NCBI GenBank assembly: GCA_028532985.1
Contig: JANCIK010000003.1
Span: 3,668,001 to 3,732,000, forward strand
Length of the DNA: 64,000 nucleotides
Direction: 5' to 3'
From: Stropharia rugosoannulata
Taxonomy: Eukaryota; Basidiomycota; Agaricomycetes; Agaricales; Strophariaceae
Part shown: positions 1 through 11,790 of the stretch, piece by piece
Layout of the letters: every line of letters starts with the position of its first letter
How positions within the stretch are numbered: position 1 is the first letter of the stretch
Made by a program: the position numbers and the translations under genes
The notes under the pieces: generated by a model
Told to the model about the DNA's origin: nothing
The model's database searches: none
What the model saw: only the letters and a program-made list of their open reading frames with translations

Positions 1-37
1 AGCAATTGTATTTTAAGTCATACGAAATAATACACAC

Positions 38-316
38 ATCTTGGTCCAGCAAATGCTGCATTCCCCTCGGGCCTTCTTCGCCGTCTTCATCCTTATCCTC
101 ATCTCCTTCCGTATCGCTACCAACATCCATCTTTTCCTTTCCCTTCTCTTTAGGAACATATTTGACGCCGAATAACAGACTTTCAAGTCTTCTTTCTTCG
201 TCGTCCTTGCTCTCCTCGTCCATCAGCATTTCAAGCCGCGCGGCTTTTTTTGATTTTCCAGGTGCGAATTCATCCTGCCCCCCGGTCTTCTGGCGTTTTC
301 GTGGGTGTTTGGCCAT
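38..316 (-). CDS. UTP18: UTP18-like U3 snoRNP protein, 5' exon only (gene runs off the window)
   Basis: Role: Utp18 is a WD40 subunit of the nucleolar small-subunit processome that processes 18S pre-rRNA. Seen: an ATG at 316 opens 93 codons on the minus strand. They encode a basic N-terminus (MAKHPRKRQKTG), an acidic stretch with the block DDEERRLESLLFG, a run of Asp/Glu, and MQHLLDQD. The frame then meets GTGTGT at 37, a good donor, and the rest lies outside the window. The block with EERRLESLLFG, followed after an acidic gap by LLDQD, matches the start of fungal Utp18 proteins before the conserved LFF segment. No WD repeats are visible here, so the call rests on this short region alone. The large intergenic region begins just upstream. 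Confidence 0.72.
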
Positions 317-2462
317 AGTCACAGTTAATTAGAAGTCGACAATATCGACTAGAGAAACTTGGAAGCGGGAAAACTTTTCGGGCATCGTTGCACGTGATCA
401 GTTATATTTGTGACGCGTCGCGGAAGTGTAACTCGAGTTGAACTCGACGCCAATCTTCGCGTTCCAACGCTTCGCAGCTTCATCTTACCTAGAAGATACA
501 GGAACAAAACCCGCCCATCTGGGCTCAGGGTTTATCCTACAAGTATCCTCCCATACTATCATCTTATCACTCAATTGCAGATAACATCGGAAATAAGTCA
601 ACTTGAGTCTACTGGAAGGCACCTGTCCCTTGCCTGTACCTATGCACAGCGGCTTATCTGGGTAAGTGCAATGTCCAGAGTCATTAATCGACTTTCTCAT
701 AGTAGCCTTGCTGCGGGACGGCCGCAGTACGGACCCTGTGTTCAGAGCCTGGGGAAGCAAACACTCCTTATGTGCTTTGCAAAATGGGAAGGCTGCCACA
801 CTCATCTATATTTGTTTCTCACCCGAGGTGTCGAAATCGTAGCGGACCGCGCAATTCACAGATTATTTCAAGCACTCGCCATTCCATCGAGACTGCCTTC
901 TTGAATGCTGTGCGATGCCATACTCTATGCCCCAACGTTGGCGAGATACACGGCTAATGAGCCGGTAATTGCCTCTTCATGCGTCGTGCTAAGAGCGCTT
1001 ACTCTGTTCATACTACTCGTATATGTTCATTCTTTCCCTCAACAGAGCGCCACCACGCCGTCATCTACACGGTCTGTGAATTAATGCCTGCGCCCAGCAT
1101 GACTGGTGGCTTCTCTGGTCCTTGGCTGAACCTATGACACGGATACAATCTAACGACATGAAGTAGGTGTTCTGATACATTCATTGATCGCTGCTCTCGT
1201 CCCATGCACACGATTTTTTCAGGCCGCGCTATTGACCAAGCTTTTCGTACCCTCTATGATTCTGATTTTTATCTTCTGTCGATGCAGGTTGCACCCGGTG
1301 TCGGACTCCCGAGCATCACGCTGTTTCCGGTCCTTTTTGGTGCAGCGACTCCCATCATTCATCTAAAGTGTCTACTTTGCTCACATCCAGCTCCTGAGAT
1401 GGCGGGACCCCTTCTCGTTAGCTCCATGGCCGGTCTGACGTGAGCACTGAGACGCCTTCTTTCTCTGTAACGCCTGCCAGGTACTCTAGGACGTCCGCAG
1501 ACACGGGTCACTCCGAATGTGCAATGCAATTCACAAAGGTTCTCAGAATTACATCGTGCTGTCAAGTTTCCTACTGTTATAATTGCCCAGCAAACAACGT
1601 CAACCCAACCAGCTGTTCAGACCGCTCCACTCCAGTGCCTGTTCCGCCGAAATGCCTGCTACACATTCTATTCGCGAAAGGCCATGTTAACACCATGCAT
1701 ACACCTCGGATATTCCCTGCGTCCAAGACTCCGGTAGGGCAACGTCTCGCGCTGCCTCCCGCGTGCACGACACTCGTTATGGAGCGGCTACCCCGCTGGT
1801 ACCTGGGACACCTCGTCATCACGTATCAAACCATGGAAGAGGAATATAATGACGCTATCTACATATGTAGGCGATGGGAGATTAGAGAGGCGGTTTTCCC
1901 ATTTACGCAAGCACCTGCTAATGCACCCAAAATGGGTCTAGGACTCACTCCAAGTTCCAATGCCGGCCCAGGCCTGCGGAACTAAAGACGACTAAATACG
2001 CCAAAGACTATCTCCATCCTCGCCCGAGATGTGGTGCAAGGGAGCAATAATGAACGAGTTACCCGCTCGGATGTTCTCTGGCTGTCTCTGCTAATTCTCT
2101 TCAATGCTACATAAGACAGTTTCAACTTTCATGCGAGCTCATGCTCCCGGAGACCATACAAGTTGCCTGCCTGCCTGCTTGTCTGAAACCGCAGGAATAC
2201 ATCTGAACACCCAATCTGGGTGTGAAACTAGGACGCTTCTGGCTGTTATTTCCAGATATGGACTGCGGCTTTTTCTCCCGCAGTGGGGCTGTCCGTCCGT
2301 GGGTGGGTTCGCCTCTCCCAGACAACCGCGTCTCCAACTAGGCAATCATTTGACAGGGCTTGTGTGATGATGAAAAAATATCATGTGTATGTACATAACT
2401 GGAATGTGTTTTTGTCGATGCCAAAGTAAGTACATACATACGTGCCGGAGTTGTCTGTTCTT

Positions 2463-2501
2463 CCATGGTCCATCCATCCATCCATCCGTCCGTCCGTCCA
2501 T
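2463..2501. repeat. TCCA/TCCG microsatellite
   Basis: Tandem tetranucleotide array in which TCCA units pass into TCCG units and back. It is a simple repeat with no coding role visible. Confidence 0.85.
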
Positions 2502-5500
2502 ATCCAATGCAGCGGGACGATTATCTCATGCAACTAATGAATTATACCCGGACATGCGCGCAGAAGTCGGTTGTACACTGACCCATCCTTAGATGAACTG
2601 GCCCATTCATTACATATGTCTAAACTTGAAATCACATCTATAGCACACACATACATAGTTGACTTGCCCTGGCTTCCATGGATGGCATCGATATCTGCGT
2701 GCACCCCGACTCGACTGAGCGTTCCCAATGCGGCACGCATGTGCACGCACGCCCGGGCCTTCTGGGGATGTCAACTCAGACATGCGATCGCGAGAATTTA
2801 GACGATGATGTTCTTTTTTCTGCATTGTGCAATAAAGCAATAAAGTTGGACATGCCCTAGTATATACCGACGCATGCCAGCATACATATTCCGCCACGGT
2901 CGGCTTTAGACAGCCGCAGGGAGGCAGGGTGCCAGGCAGGCTCGTCGCTCCCCGGGGTGGGAGTCTGGGGCGGTGGAAATACAGCCTGTACGTTTGTTGT
3001 TGTTGTTTGTCTGTCTATTGTCACAGTGGCCCCTCGCCAGGATGGGCAGATCTCTCTCTCACCATTGTCGTTTGACAGCTTGCATATGTAATGGTAATAG
3101 GTGTTGTGCTGTGCTGCATAAGTAGATACATACAGACCGAGAAGGGTAAGACAGGCTAAGTGTATATGGGGTTTAGGGTATATATGGCGATGGGACTGAT
3201 ACTGACTGACTGACGCATTTGATTTTGAATACAAACGGAAACCGCAATACAAACCCGTCCAAAGCGAGCACGTTGCACTGGCGGCGCCCGTCCTGGGGCC
3301 ACTGGGCACCGTAAATTGAAATGACATATGGATATGAAAGGAAATGAAACTTACTGCATAGATGAAAACGGTACAATTGCAATTACAAGCACCTCGGTGG
3401 AAGGGGATGGATGGACGTGGTGGAAATAGATTTTTCTTCTCCTTCTCCTTCTATCAGTAGCCTCTGGCGTATTTCCATTATTTCCATCCGTGCACACCAC
3501 GCCGGTCCTTGGGCCATACCATTACCTATGTGCCGGGACGATATGAATACATATCATTGATCGCCCGGCGCGGCCGAATACTAAGTATTTACTTAGTGCT
3601 AGTGAGCCCGCACCGAGACCGCGGCCGATGCTCACGCATTAGTATTTCTGGCCGGCCAGAGTACCTGTTATGTATTTACGGCGCAGAGTCAGCATGGCAA
3701 TAAATATAAGAACTCAACAGGCCCACAGCATATGCTGGGCTAGTACATGGTGGAAATGAAGAGTGCGGAAAAATCGAAGGAGAAGGAGACGAATAAACGT
3801 CAGGTTACAGTCGGCCGCACGGCACTTGCATTGTTAGTCTGTGTTTGAGGATCTGCCATTATCCCGACGACGAAAAAAATTATAAACTTTCCACACGGGG
3901 GTTGCGAGGACGGGTTGGCAGCAGAGCCCACCCCATAAATTTTACACTTGAGGTCGCCGTCATGACGTCCGGGTTCTGGAGCGGTTCTGGAGTGCGTTGG
4001 CGGGCAGATCAGTATCCCCATGCCCCCACGTCTGTGTGATCAGATGCAGCTGAGCATGCGACTCTGCTTGGGTGCCCGCTGGGTGGAGATGCATACCCGT
4101 TATCTTGTGTGCGGAGCTTGCAGGGAACCAGGCCTAGAAATACACCGCGATGCGATATTTGCGCCTGTGCCGCTTCTGGCGCGGGCGTGGACAGACTCAG
4201 GAGCTCCATCCAAGCTACGGTAGTAGTTACGTATAGAAATATTCGGCAGATGGGAGCATGATGGGCAAATAAAAGAATATTTGAATCGCCCGTATGTAAC
4301 GAGTTGGAGAGAGAGCCGAAATAAGGAGCAATGATACATCTGGGCTGAGCGTTGGCAACATACATACGATACGTCGCAGTTGGCGCTGCGCAGATTAGAT
4401 GGGGCTTGGGCAGAATATATAGGAACATGTGAAGTTTCTTCTAGCGGGACCGTAGAAGATGGGTGTTGCTGGCGACTGATCGTATTTGGGCGTATTGTGG
4501 AATCTGCTTTTGCCAGGGCAGGGATCTGGCAATTATGGGGATCTGGTCGGACGGGGCCCCGGATCTCTGAAAGAAGGTTGGATGTGTTAGAATTCCTATG
4601 TTGGGATACGCTCATGCTTGCGAAGATGGCTTGAATCTGATCCCAAATCTCCGTGGGCCTGGGTGGCGGTGTCACAGCGAGCCAGGGGCGCTGCGCCCAT
4701 TAATTCGCGTTTGCTTTCACCACCATCACCGTCCTTCTTATTCTTGGACATCTCGCGAGGCTCACACACCACCGCTCTTCTGCGACCCTCTGCCCGACAA
4801 TAGCAGGGCTGGGCCCGATAGACGCGCCTCGCAAACCCCTTGATCTGTGCGCGCAGCGATTGACTTGCCTGGTGGCAATACCGAATCGGTCTCGGGTTGA
4901 AAGCAGCCCACCGCTGCAAATCCGTGCATCCTTTACCCACATTGATACAGCCCTCGCCATAATAGTAATACTGCTCGGGCTACGGCCGGCCCACCTTCTC
5001 GTGGGAGCAGTGCGGTCGGCGGCTAACTGGGTTAGCTAACCCCCTGTCCATGTCGTAATCGTGCTAACCTTGCGTGAAAATAACTAGTAAATTAATCCGG
5101 ATATGGAAATGCCCCGTCGGATTTGCTTAATAACTGGCCCCCTGTACAGGCCGCGTCTTCCGAGCTTCCCGTCTGTCGCCCGTGCCCTGGCTGTCGCCAC
5201 TGATCCTGCCAGCGCTAGAGTTAGAGCAGCCACTCGCACAGGCGGCTCCCGTTCTATACCCGGCTCGCACCCCGTCTTCTTCCAAGTTCTGACGCGCGAT
5301 AAATGCACTTGACTGCCCATTCCACCGCCGATCATCCCTGAGATACGCTCCTGCCCATTTGTGCGGGTGCGTGTCGCTAGCATCAGTGCATACATGTACA
5401 TGCGCAATAAGTATGTATGTATGGAAGCCCGTCCGAATTCACCAAACGACTCTATGCATCTCGGGGCCTGTTGGCTAGTCACCCACCCCGCTTTGGGCGT

Positions 5501-5748
5501 GCTGCACTTCCGGGGCTGGTACATATGTGGCTGAAGATTGTGTCAAGGCTATGTAGCTTCGCACAGACGGCGAGCAGAAATTCTGTCGTCTTCTGGTTCC
5601 GCTTCTGGATCCAAGCGCGCGCGCTGCGGGGCGGCCCAACCGCGGCAGACAGATTGGAGTCACCTGGGTAAGCATGTAGAGTACGTCCATACATACATAC
5701 ACAATACATGCTTCAGGCCTCAGGTCCTGGAAACCAGAAATGTTGCCG

Positions 5749-5776
5749 TGATCATGGATGGATCCATCCATGATCA
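5749..5776. repeat. Perfect 28-bp palindrome
   Basis: The 12-base arm TGATCATGGATG is followed by GATC and then the exact reverse complement of the arm. The flanking bases (G before, T after) do not pair, so the perfect palindrome is 28 bp. It can fold as a cruciform or serve as a binding site for a dimeric protein. No function is established. Confidence 0.9.
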
Positions 5777-8700
5777 TCTTTCATCTTTCATCTTTCATCT
5801 GCTACTTACACTTACATACGGCTGGCTGCCCGGGGTCGACGTGCATTGCATTGCAATAACGTACATGCGCACGCACGCAGGCTAGCGACTAGTCCGATGT
5901 ACGTATGTTTCGAATCCTAATCGGCGGCGTATGTAAATAAGTAAAGGGAGAAATGGGAGCTGTCAAGCCTAGGGTGCGTATGCATACCTATGCATATGTA
6001 CACTTCGTTACGGATACGCTTGCTGCGTTATCGTCAAGAAAGGTTTAGTACCATGATATAGATAAGTATCCCTCGGACAAGCAAGTGGGAGGGGTCCGCG
6101 CAACATTTCACCATAATTACAATACATACATACCTTCTGTAACGAGAGGCTTTACACGCTTGGACTCCTCGCTCCAAAGGGGCTGATGCAGATGGCATTG
6201 TATTCAAATATGTATGCAGTACGATAGATAATCAAAACGGGGGTCTGCACCGTTATGTAGCTGCAGTGCAGTGCAGTGCACTGGCGGCATCAGAGTTCTG
6301 TCCATGTCACACTGCAACTGGCTGGCGCTGGCGAGTCTCAAGCTCAACAATCATAGAATAGAATAGAATAGAACCATAGAATCGACTTATGGAATACTTT
6401 GGAATACATGATACACGCATGCATATAAACCACATAAACCGTTGCATAAACGGTTCAAGTGCTTCGAGTCAAGCCAAGATTAGGAATAGCTCAAATTAGT
6501 CGCTGTCCGATGAACTGGGCTACCATTTGGGTATCAATCGCACGTTCCACTGGAAGATCAGCAACCAAGTACATATACATTCATGTATGTATGTCGTTAA
6601 TAGTTGCTGACATACCCAATGTAGTTCTTTCTGTTCTGCACGCTAAGTTCGCAGCCTATTTGTCTTGCGGTGATGGGTAAAATTTTCATGTCTCGAATTA
6701 ATACTCAAGTTACTTACAAGCTTTTCTTCGGCTTTCTTGGGGCGTTATTTCCAGCTTACTTACCTTACGCCGTATGTACATACATATGTACTTCCGGCCC
6801 TCGCGTGCGCGGTCCGCACGGTACGTAAGCTAGTACATACACCCCAGTAGGCTAAAAGGTTTCTACGTGGCACGCTCACCATCCGGGGCTACGTAGCTCC
6901 TGCTAACAGCAAAATAAATTTATAAGTAGCCGTTCTCTGATTGTTTCTTTTCTTTGATCACTACCTTACTTAGTATGTACTTGATGACGCGATGACGACT
7001 CTGATCCTCTCTGATCCAGCCTTTGATTTGAATTTTGATCTCCCTAGTTTATATAAACCCTTTCGATATATGTATCATTTGGGAACTTGGGCCTGCATTC
7101 ATTCATTATTCACATCAGTAGTCTACATGTGTGCATTCATTACATTACTTGACAAGTAAAACTGTATTGCTTGCCTTTGAAGTCACCGTGTGCTTTACTT
7201 ACTTTACTTAGCGCTAAGTACTTGCTACTGTACCCGGGCGGCCGTTCGTTTGTTTATTTGACGCCTGCCCCAAGCAGACAAGCTATGCGCTTCCTTAATC
7301 GAGGTGCTTACCTTGTCCTTCAATCCCACAAGTTACCCACCCCAAACTACCCCTTTGTCATGCTAAGATGCATATGTACATATGTGCTTCAAGTCTCCTA
7401 ACGCGTTAATCTCGGGACATATCGTTTATTTGCCAGACACCATACTTATGTCCCCTATGGGGCTGGCTGTATTATGTGGTGTGATGGGGCCTTGAGCTAA
7501 GGTATTAATTACTATGTATTGGAAATTGACGGTGCGATAAGCATATGTAGATTAGTAGATGCGGACGCACGGGGCGCTGAGCACTCAGCAACCATTTACT
7601 AGTATGTACTGGTGACTACATATCACTTATCAAACCGGGCGAGCTCACAGGCCAGGCCAGTGGCTGTCATCGCGCTTTACGGGACTTAAGCCCCTTCTTC
7701 AACCCCTTTCGACTCCAATTCGGCTCTCGAGTCCCTTCCAAGTTCCCAGCCAATTCCCAGCCCCGGGCCAGTAGACAAACCTCCTACTTATGTAGACAAA
7801 AGAATTAAAACTCTCGATGCGGAAAGCTGCCCGTATGTTTCAAACATGTGCCAGCAATGCAAAGAAATTTTCACAATTTACAAAGCTTTAGGTGCGTATG
7901 TATTTTTATTTGATCAAGCCTCCGTTTGTTCTGAGCGGCGGCGGCGAGATCAAGATGTTCATCATGATGCATACCCCGCCGCCGCCCCGCCCCGCTCCCG
8001 GCACCGGCACCGGATCATGCACGTTGCGGTATTCACGCGCCCATGCTCGTAGCTCCGAGCCCGCGCCCGCGCATGTCAGCCTTGGTCCACCCACCGCAAA
8101 TTGCGGTACATATGTAGAATTTCAAGAAATATGTTCCAGAAAATGAAATGCACACTACCGCATTTTATGTATTATGTTACAACCACTAGGAGCCACTAGC
8201 GCGTCAACGATTAGGCATTGGGCATGTGCATGTACATGTGCATATGTAGTATTCCCCGACGGGCCGATACCGCTGAAGAAATACGATTATGAAGATACGC
8301 AGTTAATTGGAATTTAGGGATCCCTGTCTGATGCTTAACCCGCCGCTGCTCGACGCGAGACGCGAGATTCACGGTCGTCCGCTGCCTGCGGCCAGGTGCG
8401 GCGTGCGGCGTGCGGTGCGCGCATTGAGCGCAAGCGCTGATACATACATAGAAAACAGGGTAAGTATGTAGTAAAGTATAGTACTTGAGTAAGTATTACT
8501 ATTCCTTTTCCTGTTACTATTAGAATTTACTTACTTGGTCTGATCAGCGCAACACCTAAGGCTAAGGTTACAGGAAGCGCGAGGGCCTAGACGGTGCCAC
8601 GCGCAGGAGACTACTTACGGCGCTACGCTACGCTACATCCACATCCCTACGTCGGTCCGACGTGGTCAGCGCAGCTCGACGAAATTTACAGTATCCACTA

Positions 8701-11700
8701 ATACAATTACATAATAATAATAATTTGAATATATCTTCCCAAGATCAGACCCCCCGGGCCTCCGTCACTTGTCAGCCTCCGTCACCGTCACTCATATTAC
8801 TTATTAAGAATTTGCAACACAGGAGAGCCTGGGAGAGAGCACGCATTAGTCAGACTCAGAACGACCCCTCGAGTGACGAGCACATGATGGACACCGCCAC
8901 AGCATGGCAAAATTGTCCTGATCGATCATCGGGGGACCTAACGAAAAGGGGTGGCACGGTTATTATAGAACGCCGGCCGGTTGGACTTGTACGTGGACAT
9001 GGACGTGGGGGGAGGTGGGAGACTGACTTGTAGTTGTGGCACTTGGTGACGAAGGATTTGAAGTTTATGCTGTACATGCTACCGTATACATGCCTCTGAG
9101 TCTGACCACTACTTATAACAGACAGACAGCGCCAGCGCGGCGGTGTCTTGATCATCGTGCACCCCAAATTTATTTTTATTTTTGCACTGGATTTGCACAG
9201 CTGTGTAGTGTACCTTCATGTTGTTATTATTTTATTTTTTGTTAGATGTTATACGTTGCGGCGTAGCTGCCCTTTTGAGCGTAGTGTCTGTCTGTCACGG
9301 CGGACCATGTACTGTGCATTATATGTCCCATGTCCCTACTTACTTAAATACATTGTGTAGCTTAACTCCACCACGGCTGGAACTTAGAGGAACTATTGCC
9401 TGATTTTCGCAGCATACGCCGCCGCATAAATTCATGCATTATTAGAACATGATAGGTATTCACTCTTACTGGAACATGTTAGATCACTCGGGAGACTGTA
9501 CCTGGATCATCAGTGAACGCGGTCGGCGGCGGAAGGTTGTGCACTTATCCAGTCAGGTGCGGCCTGCTCTGGGTTACTATCTTATTTTTGTTTCTACTTA
9601 CACACCCATGTTCTACTGTGATCACATCAGATGTGATGTATCGACTCGACTCGACTCTGCTTTGGGCAAGCTCCTATTGGGGACTTTGACTACATATTCA
9701 GTATTGATTGAATGAATAAATACAAAAGTGTACTATGCATATGCATGGATGCATGACCATTGAGGCAAATACGGCAAATACGGCAGGTACGGTACGGTAC
9801 GGTGTGGGCGGGCGAGCCCTGATTGCGTTTTGTCAACGGAGAAGTTGGATTTGCGACCCCAAAGTTAAAGTTAAGTCCTATGCACCGTTGCACGGCATAC
9901 GCGAATCCTTCGAGAATCGAAGGGGTCGTTCAGGGACTTGGGTTTATTTACTTACGGGCATAGTGCTACTATACATTCTATATGGGACTTGATGAGTCAA
10001 TACTTATAAGTAGCAACCTACATACATACGTTTACACACCGTACCTACCGTACATAGTTAAGCAGGTATGTAGTCAATCCGTTACGCGACGTCGAACCGG
10101 CGGCGGAGAATCGTTGCGGGGGCGCGCAGCGTGCAGCGTGCAGCCGCCAGCGTGAGTCAGGGAGTCAGGGAGTCAAGTCACGGCGCCCGCTGAGCTCCCA
10201 CTAGCGACTATCCTGATCCTGGTAAGTAATAGCGAGTCCAAAGTGGTAACGTTGCTCAAGCCTCAAAGGGCCCCAGTTTAGGGAGGTAATTTATTATGTA
10301 TGTGCTAAGTAAATAAGTGGTTAACATTCACATACTGTATTCTGGACGAACAAAGGCGCTAGGGGCGTTCGAGTTAGCGCTCGCGCTGAGTCGGTCCGAG
10401 CGCCTTCATTAACATTGCCAGCGCAGGCAGAAGAGGGCGGCGGCGTCGACGCGTGGTTGTGCTAAATTTAGTGTGGCATGGCGTATGTATGTAGTATTCC
10501 AGATTTAGGTATAGACTTACTGCGTTTATCGAGGCTTGGAAGTCGAGGGCGAGTAAGTACTCTAGACACGGCCGATGCAGATGCATAAACCCCATAGACG
10601 TTCGCTTGGTATTTCGCTCGTTTGAAAGTGACGAGGGGGTACGTCGATGCGATAGGAGTAAACTAACACTCGAAAATCAAATTTTATCCCAAGGTGTCGA
10701 TGGTCTGCCGTGATGCGAGACTACAGTGAAGCGTACAGACGTAAATCTAGCACGGGCGCGTTGGGCGCGGCCGGGCCAGCGTAGGATTTAAGAGTCGTAT
10801 TGGTGTATCGGTTTGAGCAGTAGTGATAACAACCAGTATTGATAGTAGGAAATGTATTGATTGTACACTTCGTATTGATGCAGATTATAATCCAGCGTCG
10901 AGTTAGGTTTGAGATCTTTACGGTCTGAGATGGAGTCGAGCATTTTTTCAGGTACATCGAGAGCGCGAGAAATGGGGAGAGTGGATAGTTGCGAGAACGA
11001 ACGTAGAATTTGCTAGACCCTTTGCTCTTGCGGATAATAAAACACTATCTTTCGTGGATTATATATCAAGTTGGTGTTTTTCCCCGATAATACGGTGTTA
11101 AGTTTCGTGCTTTTCTCCGAGAACAAGTAAAACATGTGCAGTGACATATGCATCTTTCCCAGCGTCCAGGACGTGTTTGTATTTAGGGTAGCGTTGATTG
11201 AGAAACCGAGTGCGCTTAGAAAACCGAGTTGTGGATGATCGAGGATTTATACGCAGTTAATAATTGTACTAGTGTCTGCAAATGTAATCATTGGATGCAT
11301 GGAGAGTCGCACAGAGCAGCGTAGTATCGAGATAGATAGAGCCGCTGTAGTTGATAGAGCAGAGCAGCGTATTTCATAGAGCAAGGAAGACGGGATACCC
11401 AGATAGCTAGCGCGCTGCCAGCCGTCGGTTTTTCATTTGTTATGGCGGAAAGAGAAGAGCGCAGGCGGCAGACGCGCGCGAAAGGCAGCGCGCGCAGACG
11501 CGTCGGGGGACGGACGCACGTGCGCGGGACATCTATTTTAGATTTCTGGTAAGGCTTTGGGGAATCCCTGGGGAATCCCCGCCGACATGCCGCAGTCGGG
11601 GACTTTGATGGAGCCTGGGACGATTGCTAAGTGAATAATAAATGATTTGTGGAAAGTAAATAGTTTTTTAACGAAAATAAAGACAAAGAAAAGGGATGTG

Positions 11701-11790
11701 CCGGAGGGAGTGAGCCCCCCTCCGGATTAAATCTGGGACGCATCTGGGGAGGAATATATCACGTCCTCCGCTGCGCATCGCCCGTCCGCC

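Larger units (their letters stand above)
317..11790. other. 11.5-kb gene-poor region upstream of the cyclin gene
   Basis: I found no credible protein gene here. Open frames are short (181 codons at most), lack domains and do not join by splicing. From 317 to about 2350 the sequence is of ordinary complexity and may be decayed coding or transposon DNA that I could not recognise. From about 2350 to 11600 it is dense in short words such as TACATA, GTATGT and ACTTAC, with small tandem arrays: TCCA/TCCG at 2463-2501, TGCAG near 6262-6280, AGAAT near 6356-6371, TACGG near 9768-9803. A perfect 28-bp palindrome lies at 5749-5776. The region may hold long UTRs, noncoding RNAs or regulatory DNA for the cyclin gene. 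None of these is shown by sequence alone. Confidence 0.7.

Noticed and set aside
410..904. Overlapping open frames on both strands near the left end
   Set aside because: Neither strand gives a protein-like sequence, and composition is uniform across them.
1440..1985. 181-codon plus-strand open frame
   Set aside because: No domain, no signal, no splice partners, and composition like its surroundings. Probably chance.
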